Under the pieces are notes generated by a model that had not been told where the DNA came from, ran no database searches, and saw only the letters and a list, made by a program, of their open reading frames with translations. Shown here one piece after another: positions 6,270 through 13,886 of a stretch of 30,381 nt of DNA (position 1 is the first letter of the stretch; every line of letters starts with the position of its first letter). Source of the stretch: a virus. The stretch spans positions 1 to 30,381 of IMG/VR virus record IMGVR_UViG_3300046542_000607; one strand, written 5' to 3'. The position numbers were made by a program, and so were the translations under genes.

Positions 6270-7224
6270 TCAAGCCCATACTAGTCGCCTGCGCAGCCTT
6301 GGCGGTAAATGCCTGTGAGTCAGCAGGGCTGGGCGACGGACCCGGTGAATGCGTGTGCGCAGCCAGTTGCGTGTTCATCTGCTCCATTAGCGCCAATACA
6401 TCGCAAACGACTTGAAAAAGATTCACACTTTCAGAGCCGATCCAGTTTTTCGGCGCTTGCAGATGCTGCCCTTTACCCGCCACGCTTCGGCGCAAGCCTT
6501 CAATCCGCTCCTGCATGTCGCCACCCACGGTCACGTTGTGTTTCTGCCCCACCACGACATTCAAATCGCGCCCGGTCGCCTGGTGCAGATCGTCCAAAGC
6601 CGCCAGGCTCGCGCATCCACCCGACATCAGCTTGAGTGCGCCCAACGCCTCGATCTTTTTCACTCCCCCCACCGTCTCTGTCGAGTGGTCATCGATCGTC
6701 TGCGTATGGCTCTGGAACTGCTCGCGGTTGCCCAGGGCCTGAACCTCGCGTTCGATCGCTTCGTCGCGGATCTTGCCGTCGGTGCTCCTGGTCCAGTTGC
6801 CATCCGCATCGACTCGCTGTTGCACCGCGTCACTGTGCTGCCACACCTGGTCGCCCTTTGGCACCTTGGGCAGGCTCAGGCCGTGGGGCAGGACCGTCTG
6901 GATGTAGGGACTGCTGGGCAGTCCGTAGGCAAAGCACACCACGACGCGGGTGCCCTCTTCCGGAAACCCGTACATGCCCATTTCTTCGCCGCCGTTGGCC
7001 AGCGGCAGTGGTACACCCGACAGGATCGGCATGTCCGGATCCGCCTCGCCATCCGGGGTCAGAACTTCGATATCGACCGCGTAGCGCGGACGGAAGTCAT
7101 CGCATAGCCCGGCCCCGGCCGGCGCGTCGGCCACCCCCACAACGCGGGCAAAGCGCGGCAGGTGGTAGCCGCCTGTCAATTCGGGAAATTGGCGCTCTAC
7201 GCTGCGCTTTATTGAGTCGTCCAT
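6247..7224 (-). CDS. Phage baseplate spike protein (gpV/VgrG-like)
   Basis: This is a 325-aa protein with the layout of P2-type baseplate spikes: an N-terminal OB-like domain (PRFARVVGV, EMGMYGFPEEGTRVVVCF), a beta-helical middle with repeats (TQTIDDHSTETVGG, QKHNVTVGGDM), and a C-terminal segment with HTHSPGPSPSP. It would tip the tail tube and puncture the outer membrane. It overlaps the hub gene by 16 bp and is the last gene of the late operon. The terminal codons lie in the 16-bp inverted repeat. Confidence 0.85.
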   Translation of the reverse strand: MDDSIKRSVERQFPELTGGYHLPRFARVVGVADAPAGAGLCDDFRPRYAVDIEVLTPDGEADPDMPILSGVPLPLANGGEEMGMYGFPEEGTRVVVCFAYGLPSSPYIQTVLPHGLSLPKVPKGDQVWQHSDAVQQRVDADGNWTRSTDGKIRDEAIEREVQALGNREQFQSHTQTIDDHSTETVGGVKKIEALGALKLMSGGCASLAALDDLHQATGRDLNVVVGQKHNVTVGGDMQERIEGLRRSVAGKGQHLQAPKNWIGSESVNLFQVVCDVLALMEQMNTQLAAHTHSPGPSPSPADSQAFTAKAAQATSMGLKLKAITF

Positions 7225-7907
7225 TTGATCGCCATCTGTGTGCCGGCGAGCGTCACGCTGGTGATGCGCTCCCCTTGATTGATCGTTGCGCCGGGTCGCA
7301 GGCCTGGCAGGGCCGCGATCATTGCGCTCTGGTTGCCCTGGTAGCCATCGAACAGGCTGACCGGGAGTTGCAGTGGCGCACGTGCGCCGAAGAAGCTGTC
7401 AGCCCAGGAGCCGGCAAACACCTCGCCATCGCCTTGCTGCTGCCAAACGAAGTCATCGATTCCGAACACTTTCGCCAAGCTATCCATTGCCAGCGTGCCG
7501 GACGCCAGGCTGTAGAAAAATGGAGCCTTTACGCGCGTGTAGTCCCGATCAGGCACGCGAAAGCGCAGGCCGGTCTTGCTGCTTACATCGGCCAGCACGG
7601 CCCGCATGTCGACGTGACGCAGGTTCATCGGCAGCTTGCCGGCGAGCACGGCAGCAAGCTCGCGGCAGTACACCACCTGCTCGATGCCGTTAGCCGCGGT
7701 ACAGCGCTCGACGTAGCCGATGAAGTGCCGCTGCAGTGCCGCGTCGTTATAGCCAATATCGAGCGTGACCAGGCCTTTGACCTGGGCATCGGTTTGGACC
7801 GTAAAGGTCGCCCGGCCCGGACTCTTGATATCGAGGCGAACGTCATCGCTCACCAAGGGAACGACCACCCCGTTGATGGTCAGCACCTTGTGCAGCTTCA
7901 TGCTCAT
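7209..7907 (-). CDS. Baseplate hub protein (gpD-like)
   Basis: This is a 232-aa protein of the late-control-D/gp27 hub type: an N-terminal beta domain (INGVVVPLVSDDVRLDIKSP), the segment GYVERCTAANG, then a domain with DMRAVLADVSSKTGLRFRVP. It is shorter than P2 gpD (about 390 aa), as in HP1-like phages. It should trimerise as the hub joining the tube to the spike encoded next. Its start overlaps the upstream stop as ATGA, and it overlaps the spike gene by 16 bp. Confidence 0.78.
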   Translation of the reverse strand: MSMKLHKVLTINGVVVPLVSDDVRLDIKSPGRATFTVQTDAQVKGLVTLDIGYNDAALQRHFIGYVERCTAANGIEQVVYCRELAAVLAGKLPMNLRHVDMRAVLADVSSKTGLRFRVPDRDYTRVKAPFFYSLASGTLAMDSLAKVFGIDDFVWQQQGDGEVFAGSWADSFFGARAPLQLPVSLFDGYQGNQSAMIAALPGLRPGATINQGERITSVTLAGTQMAIKWTTQ

Positions 7908-8458
7908 GCGGAGTCGCCCAGGTAGGTGTCCACTTTTTTCAGCACAGCCTCAAAACCGGTCAGTTCTTGGGGCGCGCTACCAGATCCTCCGGAACCACCG
8001 GTGCCGCCGGAGCCATTGACCCCATCGCCCGGGGCAGACTGAGACGTGACCGCGTTGCCGGTGCGGCGGTTCTCGACCTTTTCCGGGTTGGAGAGCTTTT
8101 CGCTCAAGGTGAACTGGATGATCCACTGCGCCAGGCTGTCATCCTCCCGGGCGCTAACGCCATCGGCGAAGGTCACCTGGCGGATGCCGAAAGCCTCGGC
8201 CGTGTCGTTGACGATCCGATACGTGGTCAGTTGCCCGCCCTTTTCGGTCCCTTCCGCCAGGCGCATCAGGGTGCGCAGGTCTGCTTTCTCCCGGTAGGGA
8301 ATGGTCAAGGCTACCGTCAGGGTCTTGGGCTTGAAGCCCTTGTGCGACTTCTCGGTACCGGACGTTTGCCCGCCCATGTCGTCAGCCTCGATCCGCAGAT
8401 TTGCCGTGACCTTCATCCGGTTACCCAGGATCTGCTGGCCGTTGAGTAACATCGTCAT
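7904..8458 (-). CDS. Baseplate-associated protein with Gly/Ser linker
   Basis: This 184-aa protein begins at ATG 8458, which forms an ATGA overlap with the upstream stop. The longer frame up to 8533 lies wholly inside the neighbouring gene and is unlikely. Residues 1-125 are a beta-rich domain (NGQQILGNRMKVTANLRIEA). A low-complexity linker (GSGGTGGSGGSGS) and a short helical tail follow. Its place between the unknown 308-aa protein and the hub indicates a baseplate or tail-tip role. Similar HP1-like proteins are named baseplate complex proteins. Confidence 0.7.
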   Translation of the reverse strand: MTMLLNGQQILGNRMKVTANLRIEADDMGGQTSGTEKSHKGFKPKTLTVALTIPYREKADLRTLMRLAEGTEKGGQLTTYRIVNDTAEAFGIRQVTFADGVSAREDDSLAQWIIQFTLSEKLSNPEKVENRRTGNAVTSQSAPGDGVNGSGGTGGSGGSGSAPQELTGFEAVLKKVDTYLGDSA

Positions 8459-9381
8459 AGGCCCACCAGCTCGCGTACGAATGCGAGTCCCGGCAGCGAA
8501 CCCACCAGCATGACGCCGGACGACAGCACCCATTCATGCCCTGGTGAATCGTCCCCGGCGAGCAACTGCTTGCGAAGCTCGGTGGTGTCACCTGGACCCA
8601 GCAACCGGGCCTGCATCGAGGCGTCGGGCGTGCCGCTGGCCAGCAGCTCCTTAAGCGCCGTTAGGTTGCCGGCCTGGCTTACCGCTTGGTCCGCTTTGCG
8701 CTGAGCCAGTTGGGCCAGATCGTCCAGCGGCGAGCTGTCAGCGGCGTGGCTTTCCAGCCGGGCCACTTGGCTACTGATGGCCTGCTTGGCGTCCTTTACC
8801 AGGGTGCAACGCTCCAGCGGCAGATCCGACCAGCGTGGCAGGGTGCCGGCGGTGGGCAAAGTCCACTTCTCGGCCTCCAAGGTGAACAGGTTGCCGGCGC
8901 GGCGTTCGGCCTTCTGCAGATCGGCGATCGGTAGCAGCGCGTTGAACTTGGCCAGGCTGCTGGCCAGACCGTCATACCGCGTGCCCAGGAACAAGATCAC
9001 CAAGGCGTGCTGCTCACCCGCCGGCAGGTTGCTATCGCTGCCGTCCTGCAGTTTGTCAGCCAGGCGCTGCAGCAGATTCGGCGCGGACAGGAAGCGTTGA
9101 CTGCCCTTGCCCTGGCCGACGCCGCTCTGAAACGGTGTCACCGCGATGCAGCGCGGCACTTCGCCGAACTGCGCATCGAGCGCGGCCAGACTCTTGTCGG
9201 CCGCTGTTTTGGCAAGCGCGCCCAGCGGGTTGGAGTCGATGCTGACCAGGTTGGCCAAACCCTCTACGCGCTGCGCAGTCTTGCCCAACTCGGCGGTGGC
9301 CATGTTCTGGACACCGGCCAGCTCGTCCATCCACTGCGTGGACTTTTCAGGCCAGCTCATGGCCACGGAGGTCCAGTTCAT
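8455..9381 (-). CDS. Late-operon protein of unknown function, probable baseplate part
   Basis: This is a 308-aa, largely helical protein with Ala/Leu/Gln-rich segments such as GALAKTAADKSLAALDAQFG. The C-terminal ~30 residues are more hydrophobic (WVLSSGVMLVGSLPGLAFVREL). ATGA overlaps at both ends show tight coupling with the fibre-chaperone gene before it and the baseplate gene after it. I recognise no domain. Position alone suggests a tail-tip component. Confidence 0.65.
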   Translation of the reverse strand: MNWTSVAMSWPEKSTQWMDELAGVQNMATAELGKTAQRVEGLANLVSIDSNPLGALAKTAADKSLAALDAQFGEVPRCIAVTPFQSGVGQGKGSQRFLSAPNLLQRLADKLQDGSDSNLPAGEQHALVILFLGTRYDGLASSLAKFNALLPIADLQKAERRAGNLFTLEAEKWTLPTAGTLPRWSDLPLERCTLVKDAKQAISSQVARLESHAADSSPLDDLAQLAQRKADQAVSQAGNLTALKELLASGTPDASMQARLLGPGDTTELRKQLLAGDDSPGHEWVLSSGVMLVGSLPGLAFVRELVGL

Positions 9382-9902
9382 GGCTGCTCGCCCCAGATCA
9401 CTGCTTCCATGGTGCTCTGATCATCGTTGGCCAAGGCCTGGTCCAACTGCTGCTTGAGCAGATGCGCATATTCCAGCAGCTTGACCTTGTACACGGCCAG
9501 GTCCCGCCCGACCTCCTGCAGTTGCGCACTGGTGTGCATCAGGAATTCCCTGGTGCCGTCCTCGTTGCGGCATGGGTGCGGCAGGTCCTGCCCGCTCTGT
9601 ACCGCGCCGGTCAGGTTCAACTGGTCGTGAATCTCGCTGCTGTAAGCGTGCGGTGCGCCGAGCGCGGACGACCAGAAACCGGCGATGATGACCGCTTCGC
9701 AGGCCCGATCAATCTCCTGCAGCTTGCGCTCATGCAACTGCGGCAGCAGTTCACCAGATGGCAGCAGCTTGCCGCTGACCAGCATCCAGCCAGGACGAAC
9801 GGTCTTGGCGCAGGCCATCCAGATCATGGACGGGTGAAAGCGCCCGGCGGGGTCAATGTCCGTGAGTTCGGCCACGGTGCCGTTTTCAATTCGTGCCCAC
9901 AT
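9378..9902 (-). CDS. Tail fibre assembly-type protein (DUF4376-like)
   Basis: This 174-aa protein starts at ATG 9902 (MWARIENGTVAEL); the frame further upstream runs into the fibre gene. The N-terminus matches the small beta domain common in fibre-assembly proteins (GTVAELTDIDPAGRFHP). The C-terminal part, FLMHTSAQLQEVG plus helices, resembles DUF4376. It directly follows the fibre gene with a 10-base gap, the usual place for a dedicated fibre chaperone or a small fibre component. Confidence 0.7.
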   Translation of the reverse strand: MWARIENGTVAELTDIDPAGRFHPSMIWMACAKTVRPGWMLVSGKLLPSGELLPQLHERKLQEIDRACEAVIIAGFWSSALGAPHAYSSEIHDQLNLTGAVQSGQDLPHPCRNEDGTREFLMHTSAQLQEVGRDLAVYKVKLLEYAHLLKQQLDQALANDDQSTMEAVIWGEQP

Positions 9903-9912
9903 GTGAGAATCC

Positions 9913-11871
9913 TCAGTACAGAATAGTGACGGCACCAGGTGCGCCGTCGCCTGCATAGCCGCCGTTGTCCATCCGGCCGCCACCGCCCCCACCCGGCCCA
10001 CGGCCGTTTCGGAGCGAGCCGTTGCTCACGCTCGATGCCGTCACCGCCACGCCTGCCCCACCCGGGCCGCCACCGGCGCCGGCGACCGCCAGGGTCGTGG
10101 TGCTGACGCGATAGCCAGCATGGCCATCGCCCAAGCCATAATTCAGGTCGCCACCACTGCCGATCCCGGAATAACCGCCTTGCCCGCTGGTTTGCCCGCT
10201 GGTCCCACCGGTCGCAGACATGTACGCACCGAATGCCGATGAACCTCCGGTCCCCCCTACGCCGTTGGTGCCGTCGTACGATGCGCCCGCGCCGCCGCTG
10301 CCCACGGTGATGGAGATGACTTGCCCTGGTGTGACGTTCACCAGGCCTTCGGCCACGCCGCCGCCACCACCGCCACCGCCAAACACGGAGCTGTTGCGCC
10401 CGCCGCCACCGGCGCCGATGACCTTGGCGAATACCCGGTAGACGCCTTCTGGCACGGTCCAGGAGAAAACCCCAGGCACGGCGAAGACCTTGTGAGCGCG
10501 AAAAGGAAGCATCTGCAGGGTTTGCAGGGACGTCAGGGCGTCAGAAATGCCCGCGCCGGCCAGCGTGGTCGGGTTGGTGCCACCTATGACGCGGCCGCGC
10601 TTGTCCACCGTGACACTGCGGTAGGTGCCAGCCGCAATGCCGGCCGGACCGGACGCCACTTCGAACTGCAACGCGGTGACGCCCAGGGTGATCGGGCCAT
10701 CGGTCACCAACTGCCAGAGGCTGTCGCCGTTGAGCGTGCCCTGCTCAACCGGGACCAGCATCCCCGGCGTCACTTCCAGGCTGACGTCGGCATCGGCTGC
10801 CCGCGTCCAGTTACCCCCGGACACGATGTAGAGACCGTTCAGCGAGGCGTCCGCCTGGTTCTTCACCAGCACGCGGTCGCCGCTGTATACCGCGATGTCA
10901 TCGATGCGCTGCGAACCGTTGAGAATGATGGGGGCGGTAGTAGCTGCGAGGACGGACTGCTTGCTGTCGAGCTTGTTGATCTCGTCGCGCACGAACGCCC
11001 GTGAAGCAAAATAGCTAACCAGCGCGGCGTCGATCGGCTCGACCGTGCGGCGATCGACGATGCTGTTCGCGTTCGCCAGATCCGCGATCGGCACGCAGTA
11101 GTGACGCACGCCCAGACTGTCAGCGTAGTCCGGACGAGTTGCGGCGAACACGATCTGCCATCTGGCCACCACGTCGCTCAGTTCGCGCTGCAGGGCAACA
11201 TCCAACCAGGCGGTGGTGGGAAAGCTCGCCGGCGCAACAGCCAGAGCAGCCGACCGCATCACGCGGATGCCTTCGACATAGGCGATGCCGGGTTTCACCT
11301 GGTACGCGCTGCCGACCTTCTCCAACTGCAGCGCATTGCCGAAGAAACAAGCGCGGCCGAACATGTCGCGGTTGCTCAGGCGTTCGCGCTCATCGATGCC
11401 GGCCAGGCGGATGGTGAAATCGTGCTGCCAGGTGCTGGCATCGATCGTGATGCCGGTCAGCGCCTGGGCACCGTCGAAGGCCACCAGAAAGTTTCGAGTC
11501 AGGTTGTTGCCGATCTGCATCGGCGGAATGTTGCGGCGCTTCTCCTGCAGGGCAACGGTCGCCACCGCAAACAGGCTGCTTTCGTCCGTCTCCAGTCCGA
11601 TCCAGTTGAAATCCCAATCGCCCTGGTCAGAACCCAGCTGCGCGCTGTAGACCACCTGGTTGGGGTTCACATAGCCCGCGCTGTCGAGGGCGATGTCGTG
11701 CGTGTAGACGATCTGGCCGGCAGGCGGCTTGCCGGCGGCTCGGTCGACCGGCAGCGCAGGGTCCAGACCGGGCACGTTGGCAAAAATGAACCGCACAACG
11801 TTGAGCGGCTTTTTCGCGACGATCTTCTGGGCGATCAGGCTTTCGCCGGCGAGGGTAATACTGGCTCCCAT
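9913..11871 (-). CDS. Tail fibre with glycine-rich receptor-binding tip (gpH-like)
   Basis: This is a 652-aa protein. The N-terminal ~170 residues fit the phage tail-collar fibre family (DUF3751), which attaches to gpI and the baseplate. A central region holds a fibre domain (GDRVLVKNQADASLNGLYIV). The C-terminal ~170 residues are an extreme glycine-rich domain (GGGGGGGGVAEG and many GxGG runs), like the polyglycine sandwich adhesins at tips of some Myoviridae fibres. RBS GGAG lies 5 bases before the ATG. The tip should set host range and is followed by its probable assembly protein. Confidence 0.85.
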   Translation of the reverse strand: MGASITLAGESLIAQKIVAKKPLNVVRFIFANVPGLDPALPVDRAAGKPPAGQIVYTHDIALDSAGYVNPNQVVYSAQLGSDQGDWDFNWIGLETDESSLFAVATVALQEKRRNIPPMQIGNNLTRNFLVAFDGAQALTGITIDASTWQHDFTIRLAGIDERERLSNRDMFGRACFFGNALQLEKVGSAYQVKPGIAYVEGIRVMRSAALAVAPASFPTTAWLDVALQRELSDVVARWQIVFAATRPDYADSLGVRHYCVPIADLANANSIVDRRTVEPIDAALVSYFASRAFVRDEINKLDSKQSVLAATTAPIILNGSQRIDDIAVYSGDRVLVKNQADASLNGLYIVSGGNWTRAADADVSLEVTPGMLVPVEQGTLNGDSLWQLVTDGPITLGVTALQFEVASGPAGIAAGTYRSVTVDKRGRVIGGTNPTTLAGAGISDALTSLQTLQMLPFRAHKVFAVPGVFSWTVPEGVYRVFAKVIGAGGGGRNSSVFGGGGGGGGVAEGLVNVTPGQVISITVGSGGAGASYDGTNGVGGTGGSSAFGAYMSATGGTSGQTSGQGGYSGIGSGGDLNYGLGDGHAGYRVSTTTLAVAGAGGGPGGAGVAVTASSVSNGSLRNGRGPGGGGGGRMDNGGYAGDGAPGAVTILY

Positions 11872-11879
11872 GGGGGCTC

Positions 11880-12404
11880 CTACAAAGTGGCGATCAGCGT
11901 CTGCTGGTCGTCGTTGAATTCGACCAGGCCGGCCCCAAGCGTTACGGGGGTCAGGGTCACAAAGTCATAGCGGCGGCAGGTGCGGCCGTACTGTTGAATC
12001 AGCACGCGCAGCAGCTCGGGATTCTTGGAAAGCTGGGAGTCGGAGAACCGCAGCAGCACCACGTCCCAGTCGCGGCCGGGCATGCGCTCCTCGATCTCCA
12101 CGTAACCGACGCCCAAGCGCTCCAGGATGCGTTTCATCCCGGCGGTGCTGCCCGCGTCGACGGCGTTGATGAAGGCGTACTTGACCCGCAGGCGGTACAG
12201 GCTTTCGGGCTCGTTCTTGAAGCGGGTAATGTCCCGCTGCCAGGCCAGCAGATCGAGCACCACCAGGTGGCAGGTGTCCGCGTCCATCTGCATCAAGGGC
12301 CAGCGCAGCCAGCCCTCTACCGCTTCCCACCAGCCCTGTGCGGCGGCCTTGAGCTTGGTCAGCTCCGTGCCCTCAAGCCAGAACGGCAAACCGAGCTTAA
12401 TCAT
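11880..12404 (-). CDS. I: Tail protein I (baseplate wedge, gpI)
   Basis: This 174-aa protein matches P2 tail protein I: W-rich N-terminal region (QGWWEAVEGWLRWP), CHLVVLDLLAWQRDITRF, and the characteristic IERLGVGYVEI-type segment (here RILERLGVGYVEIEER). gpI links the baseplate J ring to the fibres. It overlaps gpJ by 8 bp and sits 8 bases before the fibre gene, the order J-I-H seen throughout P2-like phages. Confidence 0.9.
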   Translation of the reverse strand: MIKLGLPFWLEGTELTKLKAAAQGWWEAVEGWLRWPLMQMDADTCHLVVLDLLAWQRDITRFKNEPESLYRLRVKYAFINAVDAGSTAGMKRILERLGVGYVEIEERMPGRDWDVVLLRFSDSQLSKNPELLRVLIQQYGRTCRRYDFVTLTPVTLGAGLVEFNDDQQTLIATL

Positions 12405-13572
12405 GCAGAACGATCTCCAGGCTCTGGATCCTAGGAATGTTCAGCTCGGACAGGATGTCGACGTTTTCAAAGTCCAGCGACTCGATGCCGGCGAACTGCT
12501 GGTGCAACTCTTCGCCGAGGCGGCTGAACGAAAAGCGCGACTGCGGCAAGGTCAGCGTCGGCTGGTAGTCACTGGTCGTGCTTTCGCGGAACGCTGCCCG
12601 CACGAACTGCTCGACCTGCTGTTCCAGGGTCAACCGCTGTTCGGCGGTCAGGGTCGAGCGCGGCCAGATCTGCAGTTGCAGCGCGTGAAAGGTTTCGGGC
12701 ATGACCATCACCTGCAGGTCATCGCCGTGACCATGGTTGCCCTGGTCGCGGATGTGCGTATTGATCTGCTGCAGGAATGCCTCGGCCGGAACGCCGGCGT
12801 CGAACAGCACGAAGGCGTTCGCACTGCCCGGGCCGCGCGGCGCGCCGTGCTCGAAATACACGCCGTCCGGACGCACACCTGGAAACGCCGAGATCATGGC
12901 GCGATATACCGCGTCGGTGTGCCACTGGTTGACCGCCGAGAACTGGTTACGGGTGCGCAGGCGCAGCTCGTCGTCGGGCTCAGGATCCGCCCCGGGCGTG
13001 GTCAACCAGCCGTCGGCGTTCACCACCTGGGCAATGCCTGGCACAGGGACCGGCAGAATCGCGTAGTACCCCGGAGCCAGGTTGAAGCCGGAGCCGGCCT
13101 CGATCGCCTCGACCGGAATTTCCAGTTGCATCAGCCCATCGGCAAATTCGCCGGCGGCGGTGGTGCGCAGTTGATAGACGTGGCCATTGATCGCGGCGGA
13201 CTGCACCAGGGTGCCGATCGGCACCGAGAAGGCCCCGCCCGGCGCGGTGCGGGTGAACAGCAGCACGCCGGCGGCGCGAGTCGCGCCCTTGCGCTCGACG
13301 TTCACCGCCCAGGCCAGCATGTCCAGCCAAGCCGCTTTGGCGGTCTTGACGAAGAAGTTCGGCAGCACCGTGGCCACGAAGAAATCGAGGATCCACAGCA
13401 CCGGCTTAGTCACCAGTGCGGTGATTACCCGCCAGAATGGCGAATAGGCGCTGGTGTTGGCCACCTTGCTGCCCTGCGCGGCCACTTCCTTTTCCCACGC
13501 CTGGCGCAGCCCGACCTCGGTGGTCGGGATGCCGGCGTCGGTCAGGGCCTGCTTGAAATCGACGTCGCTCAC
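12397..13572 (-). CDS. J: Baseplate protein J
   Basis: This is a 391-aa gpJ/Baseplate_J family protein. It starts MSDVDFKQALTDAGIP, has the membrane-like hydrophobic stretch common to this branch (VLWILDFFVATVLPNFF), and the family core GTLVQSAAINGHVY...TTPGADPEPDDELRLR. It forms the outer baseplate wedge and triggers sheath contraction. ATGA overlap with the DUF2590 gene and 8-bp overlap with gpI place it firmly in the late operon. Confidence 0.92.
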   Translation of the reverse strand: MSDVDFKQALTDAGIPTTEVGLRQAWEKEVAAQGSKVANTSAYSPFWRVITALVTKPVLWILDFFVATVLPNFFVKTAKAAWLDMLAWAVNVERKGATRAAGVLLFTRTAPGGAFSVPIGTLVQSAAINGHVYQLRTTAAGEFADGLMQLEIPVEAIEAGSGFNLAPGYYAILPVPVPGIAQVVNADGWLTTPGADPEPDDELRLRTRNQFSAVNQWHTDAVYRAMISAFPGVRPDGVYFEHGAPRGPGSANAFVLFDAGVPAEAFLQQINTHIRDQGNHGHGDDLQVMVMPETFHALQLQIWPRSTLTAEQRLTLEQQVEQFVRAAFRESTTSDYQPTLTLPQSRFSFSRLGEELHQQFAGIESLDFENVDILSELNIPRIQSLEIVLHD

Positions 13573-13886
13573 AGGGTCACCTCGATCGAGCCGAACTCAA
13601 GCGTCGTCGCCGTGACCAGGTACTGCCCAGGCTCGACCTGGGTGATCGATGCGGTGCCCGGCACCAGGCGCAGGTCGGTTTCCACCAGCAGCTCCAGCTG
13701 CTGGATGCAGTCGCGCTGCCGCAGGCGGTCACGCTCGGCCACTAGGGTGACCAGCAAGCCGCTGTCGCGGATCATGTGCGCGATGTCCTGGGCGATGCAG
13801 GCGCGGTCTTCGACTGGCTCGGGCTGACGCGAGGGATCGAGCACCAGGTCGTTGTTCTCGATCAGCAGATCGATATAGACACTCAT
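13569..13886 (-). CDS. DUF2590 phage baseplate protein
   Basis: This 105-aa protein begins MSVYIDLLIENNDLVLDPS, typical of DUF2590. The family is found between tape measure and baseplate J in HP1/K139-like phages and takes the position of gpW/gp25 wedge proteins. Both ends overlap the neighbours by four bases (ATGA). The fold and exact baseplate role are inferred from position. Confidence 0.8.
   Translation of the reverse strand: MSVYIDLLIENNDLVLDPSRQPEPVEDRACIAQDIAHMIRDSGLLVTLVAERDRLRQRDCIQQLELLVETDLRLVPGTASITQVEPGQYLVTATTLEFGSIEVTL

Noticed and set aside
12127-13827. Long plus-strand ORF opposite the baseplate genes
   Set aside because: It lies antisense to gpI and gpJ, is rich in Arg, His, Gln and Gly as expected from a GC-rich shadow frame, and has no RBS. 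The minus-strand genes are clear family members.
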